From Pseudomonas fluorescens (lineage in GTDB: Bacteria; Pseudomonadota; Gammaproteobacteria; Pseudomonadales; Pseudomonadaceae): a DNA stretch of 52,380 nucleotides. The position numbers and the translations under genes are program-made. Shown one piece after another: positions 1 to 7,244 of the stretch (position 1 is its first letter; every line of letters begins with the position of its first letter). The DNA is taken from positions 1-52,380 of the forward strand of contig NZ_CABVHQ010000043.1 in assembly GCF_902497895.1 (NCBI RefSeq). The letters run 5' to 3'. The notes below the pieces were generated by a model, which searched no databases, was not told the origin of the DNA, and saw only the letters and a program-made list of their open reading frames with translations.

Positions 1-271
1 ACCTGAGGGTCTGGTTGGCAATCAGGCGCGGCGGCGGGTCGCACTTGCACCTGCAGAGGTCGCCGTCCAGGGCGGCGTGGCGTCCATCCAGCAGGTCCAC
101 CAGGTGCGGGCCGTCGCAGGCAATCTCCCCGGTACTGTCGCATTCCGGGCAATAGACTTCATCGCCTTCGCGGGCCATGGCCAGGCCATTGATCGTGCTG
201 CACTCCCAGCCGGTACGCACGGTGCCGTCGACGGTGGTTTTAGCCCCGACGGTGATGTGATAGCGCCTCAT
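1..271 (-). CDS. PAAR domain protein (partial, 3' end outside window)
   Basis: The minus strand encodes about 90 residues from an ATG at 271, beginning MRRYHITVGAKTT, and the frame is still open at base 1. The start, a conserved Cys pair (CPECDS), the stretch ending in CRCKCDPPPRLI and the final NQTL are typical of the small Pseudomonas PAAR-repeat proteins that cap the type VI secretion VgrG spike. This is recognition from memory of the family. The PAAR fold appears nearly complete, so the missing part is either a few residues or a C-terminal effector domain. The T6SS role is inferred; no other T6SS gene is in the window. Confidence 0.75.
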   Translation of the reverse strand, partial: MRRYHITVGAKTTVDGTVRTGWECSTINGLAMAREGDEVYCPECDSTGEIACDGPHLVDLLDGRHAALDGDLCRCKCDPPPRLIANQTLR

Positions 272-572
272 GCGGTCTATGTCCTTGTTTTATCTGCAGG
301 GACGAACACGCTAGGTAAGGCGATGCGGGAGATAAATCAGATATTTCTTTGCCTGGTGTAGGTCGATTCTGCAATCAGGCAGCCGATGGCCAGTAATTTT
401 TGGCAGCATCGGTGAGGAGCGATTAACCACCAGCATCGCTTGATACTGGTTACCCGCTCGCCAGTAAGCGGTAGCGCTTTTGTTCAGGTCCCGTAATCAG
501 ACCCGTCGTTGCGGCGTATCGGCGAACGATGGAAAGTCCTTGGACCGGATTGGCGTCCTGAAACAGCCTCAC
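272..572. other. intergenic stretch, no gene seen
   Basis: About 300 bases separate the PAAR gene from the small gene at 573-818. There is no convincing coding frame or strong terminator. A weak inverted repeat around 455-475 (TACC-CGCT ... AGCG-GTA) could form a short hairpin downstream of the minus-strand gene, but it has no clear T-tract on that strand. The right end (from 507) belongs to the 350-bp direct repeat. Confidence 0.5.
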
Positions 573-856
573 TCATGACCTGCTCACCAGCGCCTCAGCC
601 TGCCGGACTCGCTCCAGTATTGCTTGTATCTTAGGCTCAAGCACTCCCAGCGCCTGACGCAATAAATCGGTAGCGGCCTGTATTTCTTGCGCGCGTTGTT
701 GGCTGATCACCAACGGGCGATGTGACTGAGCCGCGGTAACGGAGTCATCCATAAATTGCTTGAACACAAGACAGGCTCGCATCATGTCGCCCATCGCCAG
801 AATGTCATCGACAACCATTCCTCACTCCTTCGTTCATTCGAACTTCCCGATTGGCT
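507..856. repeat. 350-bp direct repeat, copy 1 (pair: 2644-2993)
   Basis: The two copies align without gaps at an offset of 2137 bp and differ at only a handful of positions. The repeat covers the whole small gene, its RBS, about 38 bp upstream of its start and about 66 bp downstream of its stop. Similarity ends abruptly on both sides. The copies flank the HPr-like gene and the IS21-like end, so this is a recent duplication rather than two separate families. Confidence 0.9.
573..818 (-). CDS. small helical protein of unknown function, copy 1
   Basis: The product has 81 residues, starting MVVDDILAMGD and ending EALVSRS. I do not recognise the family. The composition (many A, Q, L, E; no Cys; a continuous C-terminal stretch of heptad-like leucines) predicts an almost fully alpha-helical soluble protein. 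The start has a GGAG ribosome-binding sequence 7 nt upstream (GAAGGAGTGAGGA-ATG). A second copy at 2710-2955 differs by only a few residues (Leu/Phe, Lys/Gln, Ile/Val, Val/Ala). Both copies keep an intact frame, and most differences are conservative, which suggests a real gene. Its function cannot be inferred. Confidence 0.55.
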   Translation of the reverse strand: MVVDDILAMGDMMRACLVFKQFMDDSVTAAQSHRPLVISQQRAQEIQAATDLLRQALGVLEPKIQAILERVRQAEALVSRS

Positions 857-1150
857 CGACCTGAATTCAGAATCCCCTTTTTTCTTTATGACACCATTGT
901 TGTCAAGATGCACACCACAGACGTGCAACGTGTGTCGGTGAAAATGCATTTTGATTTCTACTTGAAAGGAAAGGACTCACTCTGTGCATATGGATACCAG
1001 TTGGTCGTGTGCAAAGACAAAGACAGAAGTACGTGCCGGATGCCTGTGACCCTTGCTAATGCGTTGAAGGCCTTCTCGCATCAGGTATCTTCCCGGACAA
1101 TATAGAGGCCTCTTTGCGGTCGATGCGGTTTTTCAGATGAACATCGCACC

Positions 1151-1200
1151 TGTGGCGAGGGGGCTTGCCCCCGCTGGGGTGCGCAGCGGCCCTAAAATCT
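1151..1200. repeat. REP-like intergenic palindrome (GGCGAGGGGGCTTGCCCCC type)
   Basis: The sequence CTGTGGCGAGGGGGCTTGCC followed by CCCGCTGGGG is a known type of Pseudomonas intergenic repeat. The inner GGGGGC-TT-GCCCCC part is palindromic. A shorter relative lies at 32781-32800. The repeat is non-coding and marks the interval between small gene copy 1 and the IS-like remnant. Confidence 0.6.
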
Positions 1201-1320
1201 GCAAGCCGGTTCTACCAGGTACACCGCATATAGGGGAGCTTACAGAATTCGGAAAAAATCGTACGTAACGGTTTTTCCACCTTCCACCGTCCAACAAGCC
1301 CTCGTTTGATGAATGGCCGA

Positions 1321-1441
1321 TCAGTCGCAAATAATTTGAGCCCGAGCCAATGAAATGCAAGCCGACACGGCTGAATGCAAGCTCGCTCGCAGCTAATGTG
1401 AACCAAAGGGCTCCGTCAGTTGCAGTTAATCTGAGCCAACA
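1321..1441 (-). mobile_element. probable IS21-family terminal end (remnant)
   Basis: Three copies of a 22-bp motif sit in direct orientation on the minus strand at 1416-1437, 1383-1404 and 1321-1342. They share the pattern GGYTCAVATTADYTGCRA. The outermost copy is preceded by TGTT, as expected for a TG...CA transposon tip at 1441. Iterated 20-odd-bp repeats just inside the tip are the hallmark of IS21-family ends, which bind IstA. No istA or istB reading frame follows toward 1200, so this looks like a truncated element. The repeats are directly visible; the family assignment is an inference. Confidence 0.5.
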
Positions 1442-1787
1442 AATGCGTTGAATGCGAGCACGGCTGTTTTCGATTGTAAGCCGTTACACCTAGTCATATC
1501 GATTGCCCCTGCGTCCAGGCGGTTCTGCAGGTGCGCCAAGACACTTGCGAGTACCCAGTAGATCAAGGCCGGCCAAAGCATTGCTATTCGTGGCGTGCTG
1601 GCGAATACGTTGCTGTGGACACCTGAGAATTTGACGTCACGACTCATTCGGGCTGCGTCTTTTCTCCATGGGTATGTGTTTGCACATATCACCGCGAACC
1701 AAGTTAAAAATTTTTGCTTTCCGCGACCAACCAACTTGGTTAGATTTAAGTACGTGATTTTCGGATATGGTCCCTAGCCTAGTGATT

Positions 1788-2057
1788 TCAACCAACTTCA
1801 CCACGCTCATCTTGTATTAGTCTGCTTATTGCATCCACGCATTCTCTCTCGTCATCACCATTCGCTTCTACTGAAAGTGTAGCGCCTACGCCTGCTCCTA
1901 GCGTCATGAGGTCCGTGATGGATTTTGCATTAACTTTTCTGCCTTCACGGGAGATCCAAACGGCACTCTCAAATTTATTAGCCAATTGGTTCAGCTCGGC
2001 ACTGGCACGTGTGTGCAGGCCTGACTCGCTAACTATAATCACCTCTTTTTTAAACAT
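1788..2057 (-). CDS. HPr-like phosphocarrier protein (orphan)
   Basis: The product has 89 residues, the normal HPr length. It carries the phosphorylatable histidine at position 15 in GLHTRASAELN, followed by Arg17, and the regulatory serine at position 46 in NAKSITDLMTLGAGVG. These positions match canonical HPr and NPr of the phosphotransferase system. HPr receives phosphate from enzyme I (or EI-Ntr) and passes it to EIIA domains. No ptsI, EIIA or HPr kinase gene is near, so any partner is encoded elsewhere. The start has an AGAGGTG ribosome-binding site 6 nt upstream. The gene is AT-richer than its surroundings and lies between the two copies of a 350-bp repeat, which suggests horizontal arrival. 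Confidence 0.85.
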   Translation of the reverse strand: MFKKEVIIVSESGLHTRASAELNQLANKFESAVWISREGRKVNAKSITDLMTLGAGVGATLSVEANGDDERECVDAISRLIQDERGEVG

Positions 2058-2709
2058 GTGCTCACCTCTGATTCTGCAGAAATAAGAGAAAGTCTTTTGG
2101 TTTTTATCTATAAAGAATTCGCATCAACTTTATGTGCTTTAATCGTGAAATATTTGTAGCTTACTTCGTCTGTTGTCGATACTGTAAAAGTTGACAGTCA
2201 GTTAGTACCATTTGCTATTACATTTCATTTTTTAGACTGTCTGGTTGTAAGCAAGAGAGAGTGCGTCATTATCCTTACCACGCTTGAACGCTCGGTATTG
2301 TTGCAGCGGAACCGGGCCGGACATCGGGTAGTAAGGACCAGCCCTTTCAAGGTCTTTGTTCAGGCTTCTTCTCGGGGGCAGCGCCATGGAATCAAAAACC
2401 AACATAAGCCCTACATCCCCAGCGGGACTATAAGCCGGCGCCTGCCTGAACATCTGGCGAGTACGTTTGGCGGCAGAGCCGCAAGCTGGGAAATGGGAAA
2501 TGGGAAATGGGAAATGGGAAATGGGAAATGGGAAATGGGAAATTCAGGCCGTTACGACAGGTCGGAAAACCTTAGCGTACGATTTTTTTCCCGAGTTCTG
2601 TGGGCTCCCCATTGAGGCGAGATTGGCCTGATGCCCTCGTCGCCGTTGCGGCGTATCGGCGAACGATGGAAAGTCCTTGGACCGGATTGGCGTCCTGAAA
2701 CAGCCTCAC
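2058..2709. other. intergenic stretch, AT-rich, with heptanucleotide tract
   Basis: The first 180 bases are AT-rich and probably hold the promoter of the HPr-like gene. Frames of 73 (2232-2453 minus) and 105 codons (2298-2615 plus) cross the rest. They overlap each other, lack recognisable motifs, and one contains the GGGAAAT tract, so I do not call them genes. The last 66 bp belong to direct-repeat copy 2. Confidence 0.5.
2488..2543. repeat. (GGGAAAT)8 heptanucleotide tandem repeat
   Basis: Eight perfect head-to-tail copies of GGGAAAT occupy 56 bp. Seven-base units are not a multiple of three, so gain or loss of a unit would shift any frame crossing it, as in slipped-strand phase variation. 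No convincing gene crosses the tract, so any effect would be on spacing in a regulatory region. Confidence 0.95.
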
Positions 2710-2993
2710 TCATGACCTGCTCACCAGCGCCTCAGCTTGCCGGGCTCGCTCCAGTACTGCCTGTATCTTAGGCTCAAGCACTCCCAGCGCCTGACGCAAT
2801 AAATCGGTAGCGGCCTGTATTTCTTGCGCGCGTTGTTGGCTGATCACCAACGGGCGATGTGACTGAGCCGCGGTAACGGAGTCATCCATAAATTGCTGGA
2901 ACACAAAACAGGCTCGCATCATGTCGCCCATCGCCAGAATGTCATCGACAACCATTCCTCACTCCTTCGTTCATTCGAACTTCCCTATTGGCT
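2644..2993. repeat. 350-bp direct repeat, copy 2 (pair: 507-856)
   Basis: This is the second copy of the repeat described at 507-856, in the same orientation, with the small gene at 2710-2955 inside it. Flanking sequences on both sides are unrelated to those of copy 1. Confidence 0.9.
2710..2955 (-). CDS. small helical protein of unknown function, copy 2
   Basis: This 81-residue product is almost identical to that at 573-818 (starts MVVDDILAMGDMMRACFVF) and has the same GGAG ribosome-binding site. The gene is transcribed away from the LuxR-solo gene at 3300. A lux-box-like palindrome at 3091-3110 lies about 140 bp upstream of its start and is absent upstream of copy 1. No family is recognised. 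If LuxR-regulated, only this copy would be. Confidence 0.55.
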   Translation of the reverse strand: MVVDDILAMGDMMRACFVFQQFMDDSVTAAQSHRPLVISQQRAQEIQAATDLLRQALGVLEPKIQAVLERARQAEALVSRS

Positions 2994-3090
2994 GCGACCT
3001 GTTTGCAATGGCGCAAAACCGAGAACAAAGCCGAATCCACCGGCTCGCGCCGTTCCCACTGGCAGATTCCCGGAACACGCGGTGATTGTC

Positions 3091-3110
3091 TACTGTCAGG
3101 ATTGACAGGT
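3091..3110. promoter_or_regulatory. lux-box-like palindrome
   Basis: CTGTCAGGATTGACAG (3093-3108) has perfect 6-bp arms CTGTCA/TGACAG and fits the CT-N12-AG rule for LuxR-family operators. It lies between the divergent small gene copy 2 and the LuxR-solo gene, about 190 bp before the latter's start. The palindrome is directly visible; its use by this LuxR is an inference from position. Confidence 0.45.
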
Positions 3111-3299
3111 CCCAAGCACTATTTTCTGAGCATTACTTGAGTTCGATAACGAAAATCGATGTCACCGCGCGCGTATTGAAAAATACCTTACAGATCGCCA
3201 TTTCTTTATTTTTGTAACAAAAGCCCCTATAGCCTCGGTTTTTTTCTTACTATGGAAACGGATCCAATCCGTAGGAAAACTCCGAAGAGGGTGATAGCG

Positions 3300-4001
3300 A
3301 TGGGCTGCTGGGCAATCGATCAAGTGCCACACAGGGATTCAGAGCTCCCTGAAAATACTATTTTCGAAGATTTTCAGTTATCTGCCGCGCAATTCGGTTT
3401 TGAATACTGCTCGATGTTTGTCATGACTCCAGCCAACCCCACTGCACCTGCGCTACTTGTGAGGAATAGCTTTCCTGGAACATGGAACCAACACTTCAAG
3501 CAGCAACACGGCTCCCAGGGCAATCCGGTGATTGAGCACTGCCTGCGCTCGGTGCTACCCGTACTGTGGTCAAGGTCGTTGTTCGCTGCCCTTCCGGCGC
3601 TCTGGGACGATCTTTGCCACTTTGGAATGCAACATGGCTTCTCCCAACCCGTACACGATCACCGCGGCATCATGAGCATTTTCTGCTTCGCCCGAAGCCA
3701 GGTCATCACTCCCCGGGATTTTTATGAAAAAGCCGGATCGATGTTGTGGCTCACCTATCGAACCCACGCGCTGTTGGCGCAAAGCCTGTTGACCACGTGG
3801 CGCCCACCGATTCTGTTGACGCCACGGGAGAGAGAAACGCTCAAATGGTCGGCCGAAGGCAAAACCGCGGCGGAAATTGCCGTTATTATCGAACTGTCGG
3901 AACGCACCGTGAACTTCCATATTCAGAGTGCGATCCGCAAATTGGGCGTTAAAAACAAAATGGCGGCGGTGATACAGGCGGTCAATAGACGGCTGCTTTA
4001 A
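3300..4001 (+). CDS. LuxR-family solo regulator with atypical autoinducer domain
   Basis: The product has 233 residues from the ATG at 3300. I prefer this over the in-frame ATG at 3252 because it has GAGGG 8 nt upstream and gives the usual LuxR length. The N-terminal half is an autoinducer-binding domain, and the last about 65 residues (from LTPRERETLKW) form the LuxR HTH. Aligned to TraR, Trp57, Pro71 and Trp85 are kept (TW, NP, LW), but Tyr61 is Phe and Asp70, which contacts the AHL amide, is Asn. No luxI gene is present, so this is a solo. It converges on the siderophore operon, its stop overlapping the last gene by 4 nt. Ligand and targets are unknown, and plant- or host-signal sensing is only one possibility. 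Confidence 0.85.
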   Translation: MGCWAIDQVPHRDSELPENTIFEDFQLSAAQFGFEYCSMFVMTPANPTAPALLVRNSFPGTWNQHFKQQHGSQGNPVIEHCLRSVLPVLWSRSLFAALPALWDDLCHFGMQHGFSQPVHDHRGIMSIFCFARSQVITPRDFYEKAGSMLWLTYRTHALLAQSLLTTWRPPILLTPRERETLKWSAEGKTAAEIAVIIELSERTVNFHIQSAIRKLGVKNKMAAVIQAVNRRLL

Positions 4002-4633
4002 ATCAATCTCGCCCCTGTCGCATTCAGCCTCTGCAAGAATTCCTTCCGGCGGACCTGGTCCATTTCCTCTTTGACCAACAGCTCGGGAAGCAAGGCCTGG
4101 GCCGTTTGTGGATCAAGGATAAACACCCCGTCATCGTCACCGATGGCAATGTCCCCAGGTGCAACCCGGACCTCGCCGACGCTGATCGGCTGGTTGACCT
4201 CTCCCTGCAAGCCCAGGCTGCGGGTGGTGAAGGAGCTGGCCCCGCGGCAAAACACCGGCAGTTTATGCAGACGCAATGCGCTGACATCGGTGACCGCACC
4301 CCAGACCACTACCCCCGCCAACCCTTTGATCAATCCGGCCAGGGTGCGCAGTTCGCCCCAACAGGCACATTCAGCATCGCCCACGCACTCGATGACCAGC
4401 ACGTCCCCCGGCTGACTGAGCAGCAGTGCGTCACGCAGAATGCTGCCATCGGGGGTAAAGACTTTAACCGTGACGACATTGCCGACCATGCGGATGTCGT
4501 TGAACAGCGGTTTGATGCCCCGCAGGTAACCACTCGCCGTCAGATGGCCAATGGTCGATGAAGCAATCTTGCGGTACTCGCCCAGCAGTTCATCGCTGAC
4601 CCGCCGTTGGCGCGGCTTTCTCCGGGCATTCAT
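3998..4633 (-). CDS. RraA / HMG-aldolase-fold protein, catalytic Arg replaced
   Basis: The product has 211 residues from the ATG at 4633. That start overlaps the FhuF stop as ATGA and has AGGGA 7 nt upstream; an ATG two codons earlier (4639) has poor spacing. The family includes 4-hydroxy-4-methyl-2-oxoglutarate aldolase and the RNase E inhibitor RraA. Family landmarks include DALLLSQPGDVLV and GEL. In the GxVRD signature the Arg is Thr (GAVTDVSAL, Thr115-Asp116), so the usual pyruvate-binding Arg is missing. It is the terminal, coupled gene of the siderophore operon. A role with 2-oxo acids (2-oxoglutarate is an achromobactin building block) is conceivable but speculative. The first 12 residues are very basic. 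Confidence 0.75.
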   Translation of the reverse strand: MNARRKPRQRRVSDELLGEYRKIASSTIGHLTASGYLRGIKPLFNDIRMVGNVVTVKVFTPDGSILRDALLLSQPGDVLVIECVGDAECACWGELRTLAGLIKGLAGVVVWGAVTDVSALRLHKLPVFCRGASSFTTRSLGLQGEVNQPISVGEVRVAPGDIAIGDDDGVFILDPQTAQALLPELLVKEEMDQVRRKEFLQRLNATGARLI

Positions 4634-5412
4634 CGGCATTTCCCTGGACGTAACAATGGACAGGTCGAACAGTATTCAACGGGGTCGCTGGCCAGATAAT
4701 AGAAGCAACAGGTTCGCCGAAAGCGAATGCTGCGCTGGCCATCGTCAACCAGCGTGGGTGGACGGCGAAAATGGTTCAGCGGATTGTAATCAAGGCCAAA
4801 CAAGGCAGGTGTAGCCTGAGTCAGCAGCCAGCTGAAATCCGCTTCATGGCGCTCGCGTATCCGCGGATCCTCAATCTTTGCCATGCGTTTTTCATACAGC
4901 GAATACACCCGAGCTGCGGTGTTATCCCACAAGATACGCCGGGAAATGCCGCTGACGCTGTAAAAGGTTTGCCAGAGCGGCTGCAGCAATCCGGCAAACA
5001 GCGAGTGCACAATGGCTTCGCGCCAGGCATCGCGTTCACCGGTTGCATAGGCAAAAGGCAGCGCTTGATGGAGTGGCATCGAGGAAGTCCAGAGGCCTTC
5101 GTCGTGCCCGTATTCGATCACCGTGTTGTCCAGCGACAGCAGCAGCCCCTTGTCGTACACCGACATGGCATACAGACAGGCGCCGGTGGCCAGAAACGAC
5201 AGGCGTTTGCCCAGCAACGAGGCGGTGACCTTGCGCGAGGGTGAGCCGATGACGGGCGTCAGCTCATCCAGCAGACGCTCGCAGACCTCCTCCTGCAACA
5301 AGTCCCGAGCGGTCAGCGAGCGTAGCGGATCGCGCTCTGCCGATTCCTTCAGCCGCAGCCCTGCGCTAAGCACTGCCCACTCCTGCGCAGTGAAATGGCG
5401 GGCCAGACTCAT
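4630..5412 (-). CDS. fhuF: FhuF-type siderophore-iron reductase
   Basis: The product has 260 residues from the ATG at 5412, which overlaps the cbrD stop by 4 nt (ATGA). The C-terminus carries CC-x10-C-x2-C (CCFYYLASDPVEYCSTC), the unusual [2Fe-2S] ligand pattern of FhuF ferric reductases. The body matches the FhuF/IucA-IucC C-terminal helical domain. It would act in the cytoplasm, reducing the imported ferric siderophore to release Fe(II). Position directly after the ABC importer fits this. The family is seen from the motif; specificity for this siderophore is inferred. Confidence 0.85.
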   Translation of the reverse strand: MSLARHFTAQEWAVLSAGLRLKESAERDPLRSLTARDLLQEEVCERLLDELTPVIGSPSRKVTASLLGKRLSFLATGACLYAMSVYDKGLLLSLDNTVIEYGHDEGLWTSSMPLHQALPFAYATGERDAWREAIVHSLFAGLLQPLWQTFYSVSGISRRILWDNTAARVYSLYEKRMAKIEDPRIRERHEADFSWLLTQATPALFGLDYNPLNHFRRPPTLVDDGQRSIRFRRTCCFYYLASDPVEYCSTCPLLRPGKCR

Positions 5413-6200
5413 TGCGGCAGTTCCCGGCCAAATGGAATGCACATCGGGGTCCCGAAGAACGGATCGGGGATAATCCGGCAATTGAGGTCGAACACCGTCT
5501 TGACCAAGGACTCGGTCAAGACCTCCTCGGGCCGCCCCTGGGCAAAGGCACCGCGGTTATGCACCGCGACCATATGGTCGGCGTAGCGACAGGCCAGATT
5601 GAGGTCGTGCAACACCATGACGATGGTTTTGTTCTCGCGCCGGTTAAGGTCGCGCAGCAGGTCCAGCACCTCGATCTGGTGCGCCAGGTCGAGAAAGGTC
5701 GTTGGTTCATCCAGCAACACGATGCCAGTGTCCTGGGCCAGCGTCATGGCGATCCATGCACGCTGGCGCTGCCCGCCGGACAGCGCATCCACCGGCCGAT
5801 CGGCCAGCGCTTCCAACCCTGTCTGGGTCAGCGCACGCTGGACCATGGCTTCATCTTCAGCCGACCACTGCTGCATCCAGCTCTGATAAGGGTAACGACC
5901 CAGGGCCACCAACTGGCGCACGCTAATGCCCTCCGGCGCCGTGGGCATCTGCGGCAGAATCGCCAACTCACGGGCCACGGTGGCGGTGGATTTGTGCTGG
6001 ATATCCACGCCGTTGAGAATCACCGAGCCTTGAGTGGGTTTGAGCAATCGGGCAAAGGACTTGAGCAAGGTGCTTTTGCCGCACCCGTTACTGCCGATCA
6101 GCACCGTGACCTTGCCCTTGGGCAGTTGCAGGTCCAGCTCATCGATAATCACCTGGCGCTGATAACTCAGGGTCAGGCCGCGACTTGCAATCGACGTCAT
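5409..6200 (-). CDS. cbrD: ferric siderophore ABC importer ATPase
   Basis: The product has 263 residues, a FecE/FhuC-type ATPase. Walker A is GSNGCGKST (residues about 35-43), the signature is LSGGQRQRAW, Walker B is IVLLDEPTTFLD, and the switch His is in VLHDLNLACRYAD. It powers uptake of the ferric siderophore through the CbrB/CbrC channel. The start ATG lies 12 nt after the cbrC stop. The gene order cbrA-B-C-D matches the Dickeya achromobactin importer, which supports the symbol. Confidence 0.92.
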   Translation of the reverse strand: MTSIASRGLTLSYQRQVIIDELDLQLPKGKVTVLIGSNGCGKSTLLKSFARLLKPTQGSVILNGVDIQHKSTATVARELAILPQMPTAPEGISVRQLVALGRYPYQSWMQQWSAEDEAMVQRALTQTGLEALADRPVDALSGGQRQRAWIAMTLAQDTGIVLLDEPTTFLDLAHQIEVLDLLRDLNRRENKTIVMVLHDLNLACRYADHMVAVHNRGAFAQGRPEEVLTESLVKTVFDLNCRIIPDPFFGTPMCIPFGRELPQ

Positions 6201-6212
6201 GCGTTGGATTCC

Positions 6213-7244
6213 TTAATGACGCTGCTTGATCAACAGATAGAGAAAGAACGGTGTGCCGAGCACCGCGACAAAAATTCCCGCTGGCAGATCCAGGGGCAAA
6301 AACAACGTGCGCCCGGCCAGATCCGCGAACATCACCAGGATCGCCCCGACCAATGCCGCCATCACTGCCTGCCCGGCGAAACCGGGCCCGACCAGGCGTT
6401 TGGCAATATGCGGGGCAATCAAGCCGACAAAGGCAATCGCCCCGCCCCAGGCAATGGCCGCACCGGCCAACGCCACGCTCACCAGCAACAACCCGGCTCG
6501 CAGCCACTGGACCCGCACACCGATGCCCTGGGCCAGACTGTCATCCAGTTGTTGCACCATCACCTGACGGGCCAGCAGCACCAACAGCGGCAAGATCCCC
6601 AGCAACCAGCCAGCCAGCGCCAGCGGTTCGGGCCAACTGGCACCGTACACGCTGCCTGTCAGCCAGACGTAGGCCGACAGCGTGGTGGTCAGCGGACTGA
6701 ATACCAGGATGAAGGTGGTGGCGGCCGTCAACATCGCCGAGACGCCCACCCCAATCAACACCAGCCGCAGCGGCGATGAGCCCTGCTTCCAGGCCAACAG
6801 ATAGATCGCCAGCGTAGCCAGCCCCGCACCGAGCATCGCCGCCAGGGGCAGGAACTGTTGGCCCAGGGCCACGGAGAAAAACGACAAGTAAAGCACCGCA
6901 GCGGCACTGGCACCGCTGGTAATGCCCAGCAGATCAGGCGACGCCAGCGGATTGCGGATGATGCCTTGCAGGATCAGCCCGGAGATCGCCAGCGCGGCAC
7001 CGACCAGCGCGGCCAGGACAATCCGCGGAAAACGCAGTTGTTCGACGATAAACGTCAGGCTGGGGTCCTCGCTGGAGAACAGAATCCGCAGCACCGCCAG
7101 CGGCGACAACGTGACTTTCCCCAAGGAGAGCGAACCGAGGACCACCAGCAAGGTAATCGCCAGCGCCAGCCCCAGCCGCGACAAGGTAGATAGATTGATC
7201 CGCCGGGAAAATCCGCCACGGCGCCAGGTCAGCACCTTATCCAT
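6213..7244 (-). CDS. cbrC: ferric siderophore ABC importer permease
   Basis: The product has 343 residues of the FecCD family, with about ten membrane segments. The motif GLILQGIIRNPLASPDLLGI is typical of FecCD/BtuC permeases. I chose the ATG at 7244 because GGAGG lies 5 nt upstream; it overlaps the cbrB stop by 8 nt. A longer frame to 7289 would add an unlikely N-terminus. The product pairs with CbrB to form the inner-membrane channel for ferric achromobactin-type siderophore. Confidence 0.92.
   Translation of the reverse strand: MDKVLTWRRGGFSRRINLSTLSRLGLALAITLLVVLGSLSLGKVTLSPLAVLRILFSSEDPSLTFIVEQLRFPRIVLAALVGAALAISGLILQGIIRNPLASPDLLGITSGASAAAVLYLSFFSVALGQQFLPLAAMLGAGLATLAIYLLAWKQGSSPLRLVLIGVGVSAMLTAATTFILVFSPLTTTLSAYVWLTGSVYGASWPEPLALAGWLLGILPLLVLLARQVMVQQLDDSLAQGIGVRVQWLRAGLLLVSVALAGAAIAWGGAIAFVGLIAPHIAKRLVGPGFAGQAVMAALVGAILVMFADLAGRTLFLPLDLPAGIFVAVLGTPFFLYLLIKQRH

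Larger units (their letters stand above)
819..1787. other. gene-poor stretch with repeat and IS remnant
   Basis: Nearly 1 kb holds no gene I can support. Frames of 60-102 codons exist on both strands (for example 1426-1734 minus), but none has a recognisable motif, good codon bias or a clear ribosome-binding site. The interval contains the REP-like palindrome at 1151-1200 and the iterated 22-bp motifs at 1321-1437. It is locally AT-rich around 860-1000 and 1690-1790, unlike the core genes. Confidence 0.5.

Noticed and set aside
1426..1734. 102-codon minus-strand frame in the gene-poor left region
   Set aside because: There is no RBS, no recognisable domain and atypical codon use, and it begins next to the IS-like tip. 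It could be real but cannot be supported.
2298..2615. 105-codon plus-strand frame crossing the GGGAAAT tract
   Set aside because: The repeat encodes a monotonous peptide and the rest has no similarity or RBS, so it is probably fortuitous.
5412..6779. 455-codon open frame on the plus strand
   Set aside because: It is antisense to cbrD and cbrC and rich in His, Gln and Arg, typical of a shadow frame.
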